The notes beneath the pieces are model-generated. The model had not been told where the DNA came from and searched no databases. It worked only from the letters and a program-made list of their open reading frames with translations. DNA of 64,000 nucleotides from Synechococcus sp. Cruz-7E5. GTDB taxonomy: Bacteria; Cyanobacteriota; Cyanobacteriia; PCC-6307; Cyanobiaceae. The stretch's first letter is position 1. Each line of letters begins with the position of its first letter. Of the stretch, positions 35,615 to 44,809 are shown piece after piece. Location: the NCBI RefSeq assembly GCF_024345995.1, contig NZ_JAGQCE010000012.1:1-64000 (forward strand), in the 5' to 3' direction. The position numbers were made by a program, and so were the translations under genes.

Positions 35615-37861
35615 ATGACTTCCTTCCCGTCCGCGACTGCCGAGCAACGCCGCCACACCTCGGAGCAGCCGGCTCGGCCGCTGCGCTGCCACCTGCTGAT
35701 CGGCCCGCCGTCCAGCGGCAAGTCCACCCTCGCCCGCCACCTGGCCACTCTTCTGAGCGGGCCCGATTCAGCACCGCCCTGTTACATCAGCAGCCGCGAG
35801 ATTCGCGCCGAAATCTTTGGTGATCGCGGTGTCCTTGGCCCCTGGGATGACATCGCCGCGGTGATGCACCAAAGCATCCAGGAGGCTGTCGGCTCAGGCG
35901 CTCCGGTGATTGTCGAGGCCACCTTCTCGCGCCGTTCCTGGCGCCTCGCGATCACCCAGAAGCTGGAGCTGCCGGTGCCGGTGGAGTGGATCGGCTGGTG
36001 GCTGCGCACACCGCGCGAGCTCTGTCAGCAATGGAACCGGCGCCGTGATCACAGCGTCCCCGAGCAGGTGATCGACAACCATGTCTCCCTCCTGTCTGAG
36101 GCTGCCTTCTCGCCCAGCCGCTCGGAGGGTTTCGCGGCGGTGGTCTGCGTCGAACCCCATCACCATGAGCCCCTGGAGCCGCACCTGCAGGTGGTGCTGG
36201 GGAAGTTGGAGCGGCGGATCAGCGCCGCCCGCAACCGGGACGCCCGGCTGATTCCTCATGGCTATTCGCGCCTGCTGGAGTGCGAGCGGCTGCTCCACCT
36301 GATCCAGCTGCTCAGCCGCCAGCCGGAACTGACCGCGACCAACGTCCAGACCTCCCCCGAGGAATCTGCGGGCCTGGCCGAGCGGGCGGCGGCCCTGCTC
36401 GCCCGGACCCATGGGCCTTGTTATGCGGACGTGAGCGCGATCGCAGCCGATCTGAACTGGTTGCGGCAGCAGGGGTTCACCGCCGCCTGGCGCGTCAACT
36501 CCGAGCAGGGGGAGACCGGGCCGATGCGGGCGGTGGAGCCGCCGCCCTGGCCCGCGACGCAACCGCTCAGCGCGGGCGGCTGGTCTGCGCTCGGTGATCG
36601 CGAGACCTTTTGCCGTGCGCTCACCCTGCTGCGCCACATCCTTCACCACCCCTTTGATCGACAGGAGGGGGTGGCGATCGACCACCACCTCGCCGCAAGG
36701 CTGGCGACCCTCAGCGGCGGCCGTCACTGCTGGACCCCCCGCCAGTTGCACCAGAGCATCACCACCGTGCTCACGCCCTATGGCTTTCGTGATGCGGCAG
36801 GCAGTGGCCGCCACGGCTACGCCCTCGGTGCCTCGCTGCTGCCCTTGCCGCTGCAGGTGGAAATCCATGGGCTGCTGCAGGCCAATGCCGATCGGCTCGG
36901 TGATCCCAGCGGACAGGCCATCGCCCGGGAGCTGGGCACGAGGTTGCAGCGCAGCGGCATCGCCATCGAGAGCGTCCCGCCGGTGCGGACCTTTTTCAAT
37001 CGCTCCCTGTTGGCGGGGGATCAGCGCAGAGGCGGCACCCTGCTCAACACCGAGCAGGCCGAGCAGCTGCGCGGCGCCATTCAGCAGCACCAGCGGGTGG
37101 TGCTCACCGCGATAGCTACCTCCCATGCGGGGCTGGAGGAAATCCGGGTGTGGCCGTTGCAGTTGATCTTCCACACCAGTGCCTGGTACCTGCTGTTTGA
37201 GCACGACCACATCGGCCAGATGGAGGGCTTACTGGCCTGCCGCCGGATCGATCAGTTGGGGCTGCGCCGGATCGAAATCGGCAGCTGCCGCAGCCAGCCG
37301 TCCCACGCGGCGGCGCTGCTGCGCGGCGAAACCTTGCAGCACTGCTGCGGCAGCCTTGAGTTCGGTGATGCCCAACCGGCGCAGCAAGCGGTCTGCGGGA
37401 AGCCATCGAAGCAACGCGCCAAGGCGATGGGCACCTTGCGCCTGAGCTGTGATGCCGCTGCCTTTGCCTTGCTCCGAGAGGAGGTGCGGCGCTTCCCGGC
37501 GGCGGCGGTGCGCCTCTCGCGCCCCCTCCCCGGTGATGGGGTGATCAGCGCGCTGGGTGAGCAGGAGGCGCTGCTGCCGTGCAGCCGCTCCAGCCACCCC
37601 TATCCGGTGGAGATCGACCTGCCGCTCTGGACCCTGGAGCGTGACTCGGACCTGCGTCGCTGGATCTATGCCCTGGGCGGCGGGGTGCGGATCGAGTCGC
37701 CGCTGAACCTGCAGCAGGAGCACCGCCGCTGGTTGCAATGCGCCCTGGCGGCTTATCCCAGGAGAAAGGAAATCAAGAAAAAGCGGGTGCCCAAGCGGCT
37801 GCGGCAGACCGCAGGAGCGACAGGCAGAAGAGGGACGGTGATGGAGGAGAACAAGTCTTGA
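35615..37861 (+). CDS. P-loop kinase fused to a WYL domain
   Basis: The 748-residue protein joins two modules. Residues 20-180 form an AAA_33-type P-loop kinase, with Walker A IGPPSSGKSTLARHL (about 28-42), a second-strand IVEATFSRRSWR, and a lid-like QQWNRRRDHSVP. After a helical middle region there is a winged-HTH-like segment (TPRQLHQSITTVLTPYGF). A WYL domain follows around residue 520 (FHTSAWYLLFEHD and CRRIDQLGLRRIE). WYL domains bind ligands or nucleic acid and regulate defence and stress genes. An ATG at 35546 gives a longer start. It lies next to the phage-structure operon. I infer a nucleotide- or phosphorylation-responsive regulator. Confidence 0.75.
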   Translation: MTSFPSATAEQRRHTSEQPARPLRCHLLIGPPSSGKSTLARHLATLLSGPDSAPPCYISSREIRAEIFGDRGVLGPWDDIAAVMHQSIQEAVGSGAPVIVEATFSRRSWRLAITQKLELPVPVEWIGWWLRTPRELCQQWNRRRDHSVPEQVIDNHVSLLSEAAFSPSRSEGFAAVVCVEPHHHEPLEPHLQVVLGKLERRISAARNRDARLIPHGYSRLLECERLLHLIQLLSRQPELTATNVQTSPEESAGLAERAAALLARTHGPCYADVSAIAADLNWLRQQGFTAAWRVNSEQGETGPMRAVEPPPWPATQPLSAGGWSALGDRETFCRALTLLRHILHHPFDRQEGVAIDHHLAARLATLSGGRHCWTPRQLHQSITTVLTPYGFRDAAGSGRHGYALGASLLPLPLQVEIHGLLQANADRLGDPSGQAIARELGTRLQRSGIAIESVPPVRTFFNRSLLAGDQRRGGTLLNTEQAEQLRGAIQQHQRVVLTAIATSHAGLEEIRVWPLQLIFHTSAWYLLFEHDHIGQMEGLLACRRIDQLGLRRIEIGSCRSQPSHAAALLRGETLQHCCGSLEFGDAQPAQQAVCGKPSKQRAKAMGTLRLSCDAAAFALLREEVRRFPAAAVRLSRPLPGDGVISALGEQEALLPCSRSSHPYPVEIDLPLWTLERDSDLRRWIYALGGGVRIESPLNLQQEHRRWLQCALAAYPRRKEIKKKRVPKRLRQTAGATGRRGTVMEENKS

Positions 37862-37915
37862 GAGCAGGGCCGCCCTGAGCTTCACCGCAGCCGAATCGAC
37901 AGCACCAGGGAAAGC

Positions 37916-39115
37916 TCATGGCGTCCCACGCGGCCACAGCACTCCGGTGCTCGGTCGGCCGCTGCCGCCACCCGATCCCCCGCCCCCCTGGAGCTGCTTG
38001 GCATAGAAGGGGTGCTGTCGCACGCCCGGGGCACCGAGCGCTGCCGTTGACCAGTCGATCAGGAAGTCCGGGCCGGTGGTTGGACCCATCGCCACAGGGC
38101 CTGGAGTGAGCAGCGGGCAGAAGCTCAGACGATCCGAGATCGTGTTCCAGGGCAGGGAACCGACCGTGTCCCAGCCCGCCCGTGGCGAGGTACCGGGTGG
38201 GTGCAGATACCAGATGTCACAGGCTCCGCTGGCTGCTGCCGCCAGTTGATAGAAGGTGCCGGCACCGCCGGGGTTGCTCACCCGGCCCAGACGGCGCGGG
38301 TCCGAGTGCTGGTTGCTGCCCAACCAGAAGCACTCCGGCAGCGCGATGCGGGGTTGGAGGATCCCCGGCGCGAAAATGCCGCTGGTGGTGTTTGCATACA
38401 ACCCACAGCCACGAATCAGCTGCTGATCGTTGCCAGTGGGCGGCAGCGGAATGATCGAGGCCGCCACCAGGGCGTTGTTGCTCCAGGTGTAGCTGTTCTG
38501 TGAATAGAACATGCCGGTATAGGAGTTGGAGCGGTTGAGCAACACACTCCAGCCGCTCACCGTCGGCGAGCGGAACAGCAGCAGGGTGTGATTCTGCGTG
38601 TTGATGTCGGTCCCGATCGGCGCGATCGTGTAGCAGAAGAACTCACGGCCCGGCGTCGTATCGGCCTGAATCAGCAGAAAGCCGGCGAGCTCCCAGGCCG
38701 GTGTGCCATCGGAGGCGTAGTGCGACAGGCCGGCAGTGACGCTGAATAGCGTCGCCGAAAAGCTGCCGTAGCCGCCGTTGCTGCTGTCGTTGGTATAGGC
38801 GCTCTCGAGGCCGAGTTGCAGGCGGGCGGAGCTGCTGCTGGAGTTGTAGCCCTGAACCTTGGAGCTGTTGGAGAAGCTGAGCAGCACCGGAGTCTGCGGA
38901 TGGCCCAGCCGCCAGACGTAGCCGTAGGTGGTGGGCCCCGTCGCGGCGTTGTGATCCTTGATCAGCGACAGCGGCACCAAGGCATTGGCTGGTGTGTCGT
39001 TCACCTCCGCCGAGAAGGCAGTGAAGGCCTCCGCGAGCTTGAGGCCCGGATCAGTGGCCAGCTTGCTGGTCCAGTTCCAGAGCGGCCATTGCAGGGCGGA
39101 GCAGGTGAGGGTCAT
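37916..39115 (-). CDS. Putative virion/appendage protein, paralogue pair
   Basis: I do not recognise a domain in this 399-residue, beta-rich, Ser/Thr/Gly-rich protein. The segment GREFFCYTIAP followed by TVSGWSVLLNRS matches a similar segment (GQEFFCFAFS...VVSGQWHLSL) in the next gene upstream, so the two share a module. It is the last gene of the capsid-led operon, 4 nt after the stop of its neighbour. It ends in a Gly-Ser tail. A receptor-binding or tail-fibre role is an inference. Confidence 0.6.
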   Translation of the reverse strand: MTLTCSALQWPLWNWTSKLATDPGLKLAEAFTAFSAEVNDTPANALVPLSLIKDHNAATGPTTYGYVWRLGHPQTPVLLSFSNSSKVQGYNSSSSSARLQLGLESAYTNDSSNGGYGSFSATLFSVTAGLSHYASDGTPAWELAGFLLIQADTTPGREFFCYTIAPIGTDINTQNHTLLLFRSPTVSGWSVLLNRSNSYTGMFYSQNSYTWSNNALVAASIIPLPPTGNDQQLIRGCGLYANTTSGIFAPGILQPRIALPECFWLGSNQHSDPRRLGRVSNPGGAGTFYQLAAAASGACDIWYLHPPGTSPRAGWDTVGSLPWNTISDRLSFCPLLTPGPVAMGPTTGPDFLIDWSTAALGAPGVRQHPFYAKQLQGGGGSGGGSGRPSTGVLWPRGTP

Positions 39116-39119
39116 CGCG

Positions 39120-39989
39120 TCAGCTCACCGGATCCTTGAGCCGCACCACCAACCGTGAGGGGCCGAGTTGCAGCCACTCACTGCCATCGGCCGCCTTGAT
39201 GTAGCCGAGGCTCGTGAAGGTGCGGTTGTAGATCGCCAGATCCGCCGGCAAGGCCACCGGATCCCACCACTGCACCGGCGGCAGCGGCGTGGTGAAAACG
39301 ATCGTTGGGGTGAGCGGCAGCCACTGGGCCGGGCGCACCAGCATCAGCGGAAACCCCGAGGAGAAGAAGTCAACGCGGAAGGCAGTGGCGAGCTGAACCT
39401 GGGGCCGCGCCAGGTTCCAGGCCACCGTGGCGATCACCCCGGCCATGTCGGTGAGCGACAGGTGCCACTGGCCCGAAACCACATCCTTGGCGATCAGCAG
39501 CGCCACTGCCTGGCGGTTGGAGAAGGAGTGCTGCGAGAAGGCAAAGCAGAAGAACTCCTGGCCTGCAGCCAGGCTCGATGCCACCACCGCCCCCAGGGGC
39601 AGCGGCCCTGGGGGCAGGGTGATGGCGGAGTTTGTGCTGCCCACCCCGCCGGTAAGGCTGCCATGGCCACCCAGAGCCGCGCCCGGCGAGAAGCCCGACG
39701 CCATGGCGGCGTGGGCCGTAACTGCGCCGCTGCTCAGGTTCGCCACCCACTGGCCCATCAGCTCCACCGGCTGACCGCCACTGAGCGCCGCGAGCTGCGC
39801 CTTGATCGTCCAGCCGCAGAAACCCGGTGCACCGGCAGGGCCGGTGAGCAGGCTCAGCAGCTGGGTGGGGTTCTGGCTGTTGGCGGTCGTGATCCAGGAG
39901 GCCAGATGGCCTTCCACTTCGCCAAAGAGGGCCGGGAGCGCAAAGCCCTGGTCTCCCCGGCGGCTGAGATCGGTGATCGTCGCCGCCAT
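39120..39989 (-). CDS. Putative virion/appendage protein
   Basis: The 289-residue protein is Gly/Ala/Ser-rich with a beta-type pattern. It shares the GxEFFC-...-VSGxWxLSL module with the downstream gene. Its ATG overlaps the upstream stop by one base (TGATG). No catalytic motif is visible. Confidence 0.6.
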   Translation of the reverse strand: MAATITDLSRRGDQGFALPALFGEVEGHLASWITTANSQNPTQLLSLLTGPAGAPGFCGWTIKAQLAALSGGQPVELMGQWVANLSSGAVTAHAAMASGFSPGAALGGHGSLTGGVGSTNSAITLPPGPLPLGAVVASSLAAGQEFFCFAFSQHSFSNRQAVALLIAKDVVSGQWHLSLTDMAGVIATVAWNLARPQVQLATAFRVDFFSSGFPLMLVRPAQWLPLTPTIVFTTPLPPVQWWDPVALPADLAIYNRTFTSLGYIKAADGSEWLQLGPSRLVVRLKDPVS

Positions 39990-40414
39990 CAGCCGCCCAC
40001 CGAATCGTTGAGCACCAGGGCCAGCACAGCCAACGTGGCCGTGTGGGCACCTGCGGCCTCGGTGCGCAGCCGCGCCCAGAGCCGTTGCTGCAGGGGGCTT
40101 TCGCCATTGCTGTAGCTGCTGCCCGGCGCGAGTTTGAGCAGCGACGTTTCAGCCGAAAAGCGCAGATCCAGCAGCACACCGGCTGAAAGCGGCGGGTCCT
40201 CCTCGATCGGCCTGGCCCCGTCCGCCGTTCGTGCCGCCGCGGAGTCGTAAAAGCTCACCCAGGCCGCCACCGAGCAGCTCACCTCCAGGAAGAGCCCATC
40301 CACGCCGAGGCCCGCAAAGCTCAGATCCAGCACCGACGGGCCGCTGAGCGGCCCACTGCTCTGCTGCTCAAGGGCCCGCCTGGGCGTGTCGATCCGCGGA
40401 ACCCAGCTGGGCAT
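39989..40414 (-). CDS. Small putative structural protein
   Basis: The 141-residue frame contains two beta-rich parts (VLDLSFAGLGVDGLFLEVSC, then AGVLLDLRFSAETSLLKLAPG). Both its start and stop are coupled by TGATG overlaps to neighbours. No family is recognised. Confidence 0.55.
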   Translation of the reverse strand: MPSWVPRIDTPRRALEQQSSGPLSGPSVLDLSFAGLGVDGLFLEVSCSVAAWVSFYDSAAARTADGARPIEEDPPLSAGVLLDLRFSAETSLLKLAPGSSYSNGESPLQQRLWARLRTEAAGAHTATLAVLALVLNDSVGG

Positions 40415-41676
40415 CAGGGGATCACCGGGATCTTGCGGATCGCCCGCACCGTCTGGGGAAACGTCTTGCCCAGCGGCTCCCAGCTGCCATAGAACCAGTC
40501 CTGCACCTCGTGGGTGGTGGCCGAGTCCTGCGTGGAGGTGCCCATCCCGCCGGCAAAGAAGGCCTCCGCTGCTCCATCAACAAAGAGCGGGAAGGCGGTC
40601 TGAGCCGGAGACGAGAAGGTGTAGTTGGCACTGGCCGGCACCGCATAGGGGTTGGCGCCGTGGCTGGTCACATTTCCCTCGCTGCCATCCGGCTTGAAAC
40701 GCCGGTAGAGGATCTCCAGCTCGAACAGCGCCGGGATGTACCAGTCGGAGAATGTCGCGATCGAAAGCCCACGCGCCCATTGGGTCGCCGGGTGGGCGGC
40801 ATCGTTGGCGGCGTTGCTGTTCGCCCAGCCATCGAACGTACTGCTGGCGCCGGTGGTGAGCGTGCCCGTGGTCTTGCAGGCCCTCACGCTCTGGCCTGTT
40901 GCCTTGGGCGCAATGATCAAGGCGTGGGTGGCCACGCCATTCATGCTCTGGGAGATCAGCCCGCCGTAGAAGCCGCCCTCGTAGGCAGCACCGATCGCCG
41001 GCAGGCTGGCCACCGGGGTTCCCGTCGGTGCCGCGCCGAGTTTGTAGACGTCGCCGTTGCTCTGATCGAGGTAGAGATCCCCCTCGATCTGACCAGGAAT
41101 AGAAGCCGGCGGTGGGCCGCTGCCCACGAACCAGCCGGTGCCACGGGCACCCTGGGCGCCCGCGAGGCCGGTGGCACCGATCGGCCCTTGGATGCCCTGC
41201 GGCCCTGCGGCACCGGTGCTGCCGGCCGGTCCGCTTGGCCCGGCGGGACCTGCCGGGCCCACGCTGCCGGTCGGGCCAGCCGGGCCAGCGGGGCCTGAGA
41301 TCGGCCCGGCGTTCACCCAGGCGCTACCGGAAGCATTCCAGCTGTAGAGACTGTTGTTCTCGTCCTGAACGATGTAGGCGTCACCCTGCACCTGCCCGCT
41401 GCTTGGCAGCGCCGAGAAGGTGGCAACACTGCCCTTGAGGTTGATGCCCGTGCCGGCGGTGCCCTGCGGGCCTGCCGGTCCCTGCGGTCCCGCTGCTCCC
41501 GCACTTCCGGCTGGGCCGGTCGCTCCCGCTGGCCCCTGGCTGCCGGCGGGGCCAGGTGAACCCTGGGGACCAGCATTTCCCTGGCTGCCTGCCGGGCCTG
41601 CCGGTCCCGTCGGCCCCGTGGGACCCGGCACCCCCTGCGGTCCGCGGATCGAGCCGGTGTTCGCCCAGGCGGTCAT
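40414..41676 (-). CDS. Collagen-like tail-fibre protein with DUF1566-type end
   Basis: This 420-residue protein has two collagen-like Gly-X-Y runs (about residues 8-78 and 130-180), which form stiff triple helices in phage fibres. Between and after them are short modules ([35 protein letters not shown]). The C-terminal ~170 residues match the Lcl/DUF1566 C-terminal fold ([20 protein letters not shown], and [10 protein letters not shown]). The N-terminus [18 protein letters not shown] resembles the small gene at 42808. A receptor-binding fibre is likely. Confidence 0.8.
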   Translation of the reverse strand: MTAWANTGSIRGPQGVPGPTGPTGPAGPAGSQGNAGPQGSPGPAGSQGPAGATGPAGSAGAAGPQGPAGPQGTAGTGINLKGSVATFSALPSSGQVQGDAYIVQDENNSLYSWNASGSAWVNAGPISGPAGPAGPTGSVGPAGPAGPSGPAGSTGAAGPQGIQGPIGATGLAGAQGARGTGWFVGSGPPPASIPGQIEGDLYLDQSNGDVYKLGAAPTGTPVASLPAIGAAYEGGFYGGLISQSMNGVATHALIIAPKATGQSVRACKTTGTLTTGASSTFDGWANSNAANDAAHPATQWARGLSIATFSDWYIPALFELEILYRRFKPDGSEGNVTSHGANPYAVPASANYTFSSPAQTAFPLFVDGAAEAFFAGGMGTSTQDSATTHEVQDWFYGSWEPLGKTFPQTVRAIRKIPVIP

Positions 41677-41729
41677 CAGCTCAGCCGTGCGTCCTCACGT
41701 CCTATTGCCATTGAGGCGAGCAGGCCCGG

Positions 41730-41984
41730 TCAGGCCAGGCGCCAGTCAGCGCCGCTCCAGATCCGCAGTGGTTTCACCACCCAGTCCGTGCCGCTCCAGA
41801 CCCTGCAGGGCCTGAGGATCCAGGTGTTGCCATTCCAGCTGGCGAATTCGCCGCTGCCCAGCGGCGGCGGCAGGTCCTCGAGCCAGAAGAACTCGGTGGT
41901 GATGATCGCTCCGGCTGGGCCCCGGTCCCAGCGGTCTGAGCCACCGCTGCAGGGCAGGACGCGATCACGGCTGCTGCGGTTCAT
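41730..41984 (-). CDS. Small protein with W-S-G-x-D-W repeats
   Basis: The 84-residue frame starts at an ATG 2 nt after the upstream gene's stop. It carries two tandem units, CRVWSGTDWVV and LRIWSGADWRL, near the C-terminus, plus a WNGNTWILRP copy. This short aromatic repeat is typical of small phage appendage proteins. A much longer frame reaching 42395 overlaps its neighbour and is not used. Confidence 0.6.
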   Translation of the reverse strand: MNRSSRDRVLPCSGGSDRWDRGPAGAIITTEFFWLEDLPPPLGSGEFASWNGNTWILRPCRVWSGTDWVVKPLRIWSGADWRLA

Positions 41985-41986
41985 GC

Positions 41987-42808
41987 TCAGCCGGCCGCAA
42001 AACGGACGACACCCTTGGAGATCCCGGTGGTGGTGGTGGTGCAGAGCTGGAGCAGCGCCAGGCAGGAATCGTTGGCGATCTCCGGCAGCGCCAGGGCGGC
42101 CCAGTCGAAGACCTCCGCCTTGTTCGCCACCACCGTGAACAGGCCAGCGCGGTAGCGGGTGCAGGTCACACCGAAATTGCCGGCGGTGCCGGTAGTGGCA
42201 CTGAGGGTGACGCTGTTGACCGCTTTGATCCCCGTTTTGCCGGCGGCAAACGGCAGGATTTGATAGAGGCCCGAGCTGCGGCTGGTGGCCGCCAGCGGCA
42301 CCACCACGTTGCTGCTGGAGTCGTCGCTGTAGGTCACGTTCACAGTGGCGCTCACCGCCGTGGAGCCCGTGTCCGTGTACCACTCCAGCCACCACTGCAG
42401 CTGGCTGTGATCCTCCGCGCCGATCCGCTCCGTCGGTACTCCGGCAAGAGTCAGCGGCAGGTTGGTGGTCTGGGCCGTCGGTGATGCGATGGTTCCGGAC
42501 AGGCCGCCCTGATGGCAGAGCCGGTCATGAATCTCCAGGGTGCTGGTGGCGTTCCCCGTGGCGACATCCACCCAGGCGAGATAGTTCGTCACAGGTGGCG
42601 TCTGGTTGACCAGGGGCAGAGCACCGAGCAAGTCCTTGTTGCAGACGGCCTGCATCGCCGGGATCGCACCCTGCCCCGGCTGTCCCGTCGCCCGCCAGAG
42701 CGAATAGAAGCGGCCAGCCACGGCGTTGGCGACCGAAGCCTTGTCGAACAGCGCGTGGCGTGAGTTCGCCAGCGCGGCGATCAGCTGGTCACGGCTCGTG
42801 ATCGCCAT
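41987..42808 (-). CDS. Putative virion structural protein
   Basis: This 273-residue protein starts MAITSRDQLIAALANSRHAL and has several predicted beta regions, e.g. VNVTYSDDSSSNVVVPL and AVNSVTLSATTGTAGNFGV. This resembles phage appendage proteins, but no family is certain. The ATG overlaps the upstream stop by one base (TGATG). A longer frame reaching 43009 is not used. Confidence 0.6.
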   Translation of the reverse strand: MAITSRDQLIAALANSRHALFDKASVANAVAGRFYSLWRATGQPGQGAIPAMQAVCNKDLLGALPLVNQTPPVTNYLAWVDVATGNATSTLEIHDRLCHQGGLSGTIASPTAQTTNLPLTLAGVPTERIGAEDHSQLQWWLEWYTDTGSTAVSATVNVTYSDDSSSNVVVPLAATSRSSGLYQILPFAAGKTGIKAVNSVTLSATTGTAGNFGVTCTRYRAGLFTVVANKAEVFDWAALALPEIANDSCLALLQLCTTTTTGISKGVVRFAAG

Positions 42809-43017
42809 CAGTTCGTGTCCACCCAGAGGTCGTTGACCTGGGGATTGGCCGGTGGCGTTGGCCCCACCGTCAGCCGTGAGGCGTCGAGCTTGAGGGTGAG
42901 TGCCGCCTGCAGGTCGGCTTGGCTGCTCAGGCTGCCGCCGATGCCTCCCCAGACGCTCGGCCCTACCGGGCCTTCCGGCCCCCGCAACGACAGCCCGAGC
43001 GCACCCCAAGACGTCAT
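42808..43017 (-). CDS. Short collagen-like leader protein
   Basis: The 69-residue frame starts MTSWGALGLSLRGPEGPVG, similar to the fibre protein at 40414. It ends in PANPQVNDLWVDTN, a short version of the x-GDLYLD-x-x-N-G module of that protein. The ATG ending at 43017 is preferred to the one at 43086. Confidence 0.6.
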   Translation of the reverse strand: MTSWGALGLSLRGPEGPVGPSVWGGIGGSLSSQADLQAALTLKLDASRLTVGPTPPANPQVNDLWVDTN

Positions 43018-43086
43018 CCGCTCCCCCAGCAGGTCACGCCTTCTATTGCCACTGACCGCAACGCGGTGAACCGCACAGCGGCGCAC

Positions 43087-43869
43087 TCAGACGATCAGCT
43101 CGAAGACCTGGCCGTTCGTCCGGTTCAGGTACAGATCCCCCGGTGCCGGCGGTGGGTTGAGCCCCTCGCTCGGTGGCGGCCCATCACCCGCATACCAGCG
43201 GGTGCCGCGGCTGGCGGCGCCGGAGCCGTTCATCACCACCAGGGCTGGCTTGCCATCCACCGGCGAGGGCAGCAGCGCCAGGCCGCCCTGGGGGTGCAGC
43301 CGCAGCCGCCACACTTCGGCGCGGCTCCCGTTGTAGGCGAGCCCATCGAGGCCGTCGCCCGGCACCAGCGGCTCCACGCCCGCCAAGCTGCCGCCAGCGG
43401 CGCCGCCAGGTGGGGACGTCGGGATCATGTTGGGCGGCAGCGGGCAGCCCAGCAGCGCCACCGGCAACGCGGCGATGTTCACCCCCATCGTCACCGTCAC
43501 GGTCAGGTCCAGCCGCTGCCCGTAGACATGCCGCACCTTGGGCACATCCGGCCGGTACGGCGTCCACGGCACGGTTTCGCTGGTTCCATCGCCCCAGTCC
43601 ACCTGGAAGTCCTGGGCCGGCAGCCCCAGCGGGTTCACCGCAAGCTCGATCGGCGCTGAACCAAGTGGATCATTCCAGCGGCTCGGCGCCGGCATCCAGA
43701 ACAGCTCCAGCGGCAGGGCCGGCACCGGCCCCAGCCGAAAGCTCAGCTCCAGCCAGCGCGGTGCCTCATGGAGCAGCACCCATTCCTCGCTGCCGGGGCA
43801 GCCGACCGGCGGGATGATCCGCACACGCCCGTTGGTGTCATCGAGGCCAGTGGGCAGCGGGTACGGCAT
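43087..43869 (-). CDS. PKD-like / fibre-module protein
   Basis: This 260-residue protein has a PKD-like VDWGDGTSETV segment (about residues 90-101) and ends in a GTRWYAGDGPPP...PGDLYLNRTNGQVFEL module shared with the 40414 fibre ([12 protein letters not shown]...[16 protein letters not shown]). The shared module suggests exchange of fibre parts. It lies 15 nt after its neighbour. Confidence 0.65.
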   Translation of the reverse strand: MPYPLPTGLDDTNGRVRIIPPVGCPGSEEWVLLHEAPRWLELSFRLGPVPALPLELFWMPAPSRWNDPLGSAPIELAVNPLGLPAQDFQVDWGDGTSETVPWTPYRPDVPKVRHVYGQRLDLTVTVTMGVNIAALPVALLGCPLPPNMIPTSPPGGAAGGSLAGVEPLVPGDGLDGLAYNGSRAEVWRLRLHPQGGLALLPSPVDGKPALVVMNGSGAASRGTRWYAGDGPPPSEGLNPPPAPGDLYLNRTNGQVFELIV

Positions 43870-43884
43870 GGCGGTGCGACGGGA

Positions 43885-44805
43885 TCAGCGCAGCAGATCC
43901 AGCGGCAGGGCCGGCTCCTGGTCATCTGCCAGAGGCTCATCAAGCTCAGCGATCGGGACCGCGCTCGCCGGACCCTTGGCGGCCAGCCGCTCGGCCTCGG
44001 CCACCAGCTCCGCTTTGGTCATGCCCGGATCCAGCGCCACGCCGTAGCGGCGCTCCACCTCGGCGATGATCTGCGCCTTGGTCATCGCGGCGTAATCAGT
44101 CAGCGGGGCCGCCACCAATGCATCTGCAACCGCTGCACCTGCAGAGCCGGCGGCAACAACCTGGACTAGGTAGGTCTCGCTCTTGCCCGCACCGTTCACT
44201 GCCACCACCGGCAACCGGACCGGTTCGTTGATCAGGCTGCAATCGAGCTGGAAGCTCAACTCCGTGGCGCCCAGGAAGTTGTAGTCACCCGCCTCTGCCT
44301 GGCTCTCACCCCGGACCTCAAGATCACCGTCAGAGGAGAAGCCCGTGCCCACCACATAGGCCTCCACGACCTCGCCTTTGACCACAAACGGTCCGCCCTT
44401 GATCGCGGTGATCGTTGGCAACGCAGCAGGCGGATCCGGTGGATTCGGCGGCGATCCACCACCGTCCTCCCCATCACCACCGGCAAGGCCTGGAGGGTGC
44501 GCCGTCCAGCCGAGGGCCTGCCAGCCATCCATGTGGCAGGGGAAGCAGAAGCGGCTCTGGTCGCCATGAGTGATCCGCACCATCCCTTCTGGGGCCGCCA
44601 CGCTCAGCAGGGAATCGGCATCGGTGAGGGCCATCGGGATCGTCGGATCAACGGGGCGAATGCGGTCGGAAGGTCCCTCCGGGACGGGGTTGAGCTCCGG
44701 TGCGGTCGGTACCGTCGGATCCGAGCCCTGCGTCAGCGGTTGAGGCGGCGCCCAGGGAGTGCCGGGCTGCGTCGGCCGTACCAGTGAGCTTTCAGAGTTG
44801 CTCAT
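43885..44805 (-). CDS. Putative structural protein with LEM-like end
   Basis: This 306-residue protein has a Pro-rich N-terminus, an IPT-like beta region (ITAIKGGPFVVKGEVVEAYV), and two copies of a LEM/HeH-like helix pair near the C-terminus: MTKAQIIAEVERRYG and MTKAELVAEAERLA. Such helices occur in phage head or neck proteins. It lies 4 nt after the stop of the 44810 gene. Confidence 0.6.
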   Translation of the reverse strand: MSNSESSLVRPTQPGTPWAPPQPLTQGSDPTVPTAPELNPVPEGPSDRIRPVDPTIPMALTDADSLLSVAAPEGMVRITHGDQSRFCFPCHMDGWQALGWTAHPPGLAGGDGEDGGGSPPNPPDPPAALPTITAIKGGPFVVKGEVVEAYVVGTGFSSDGDLEVRGESQAEAGDYNFLGATELSFQLDCSLINEPVRLPVVAVNGAGKSETYLVQVVAAGSAGAAVADALVAAPLTDYAAMTKAQIIAEVERRYGVALDPGMTKAELVAEAERLAAKGPASAVPIAELDEPLADDQEPALPLDLLR

Positions 44806-44809
44806 CGGC

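Noticed and set aside
41138-41815. Plus-strand Gly-Pro-rich frames
   Set aside because: They are the complementary reading of the collagen-like fibre gene and have no separate support.
41730-42395. Long minus-strand frame of 221 codons
   Set aside because: Only its last 84 codons form an independent gene; the rest overlaps the better-supported 41987-42808 gene and is Gln/Gly/Arg-rich shadow sequence.
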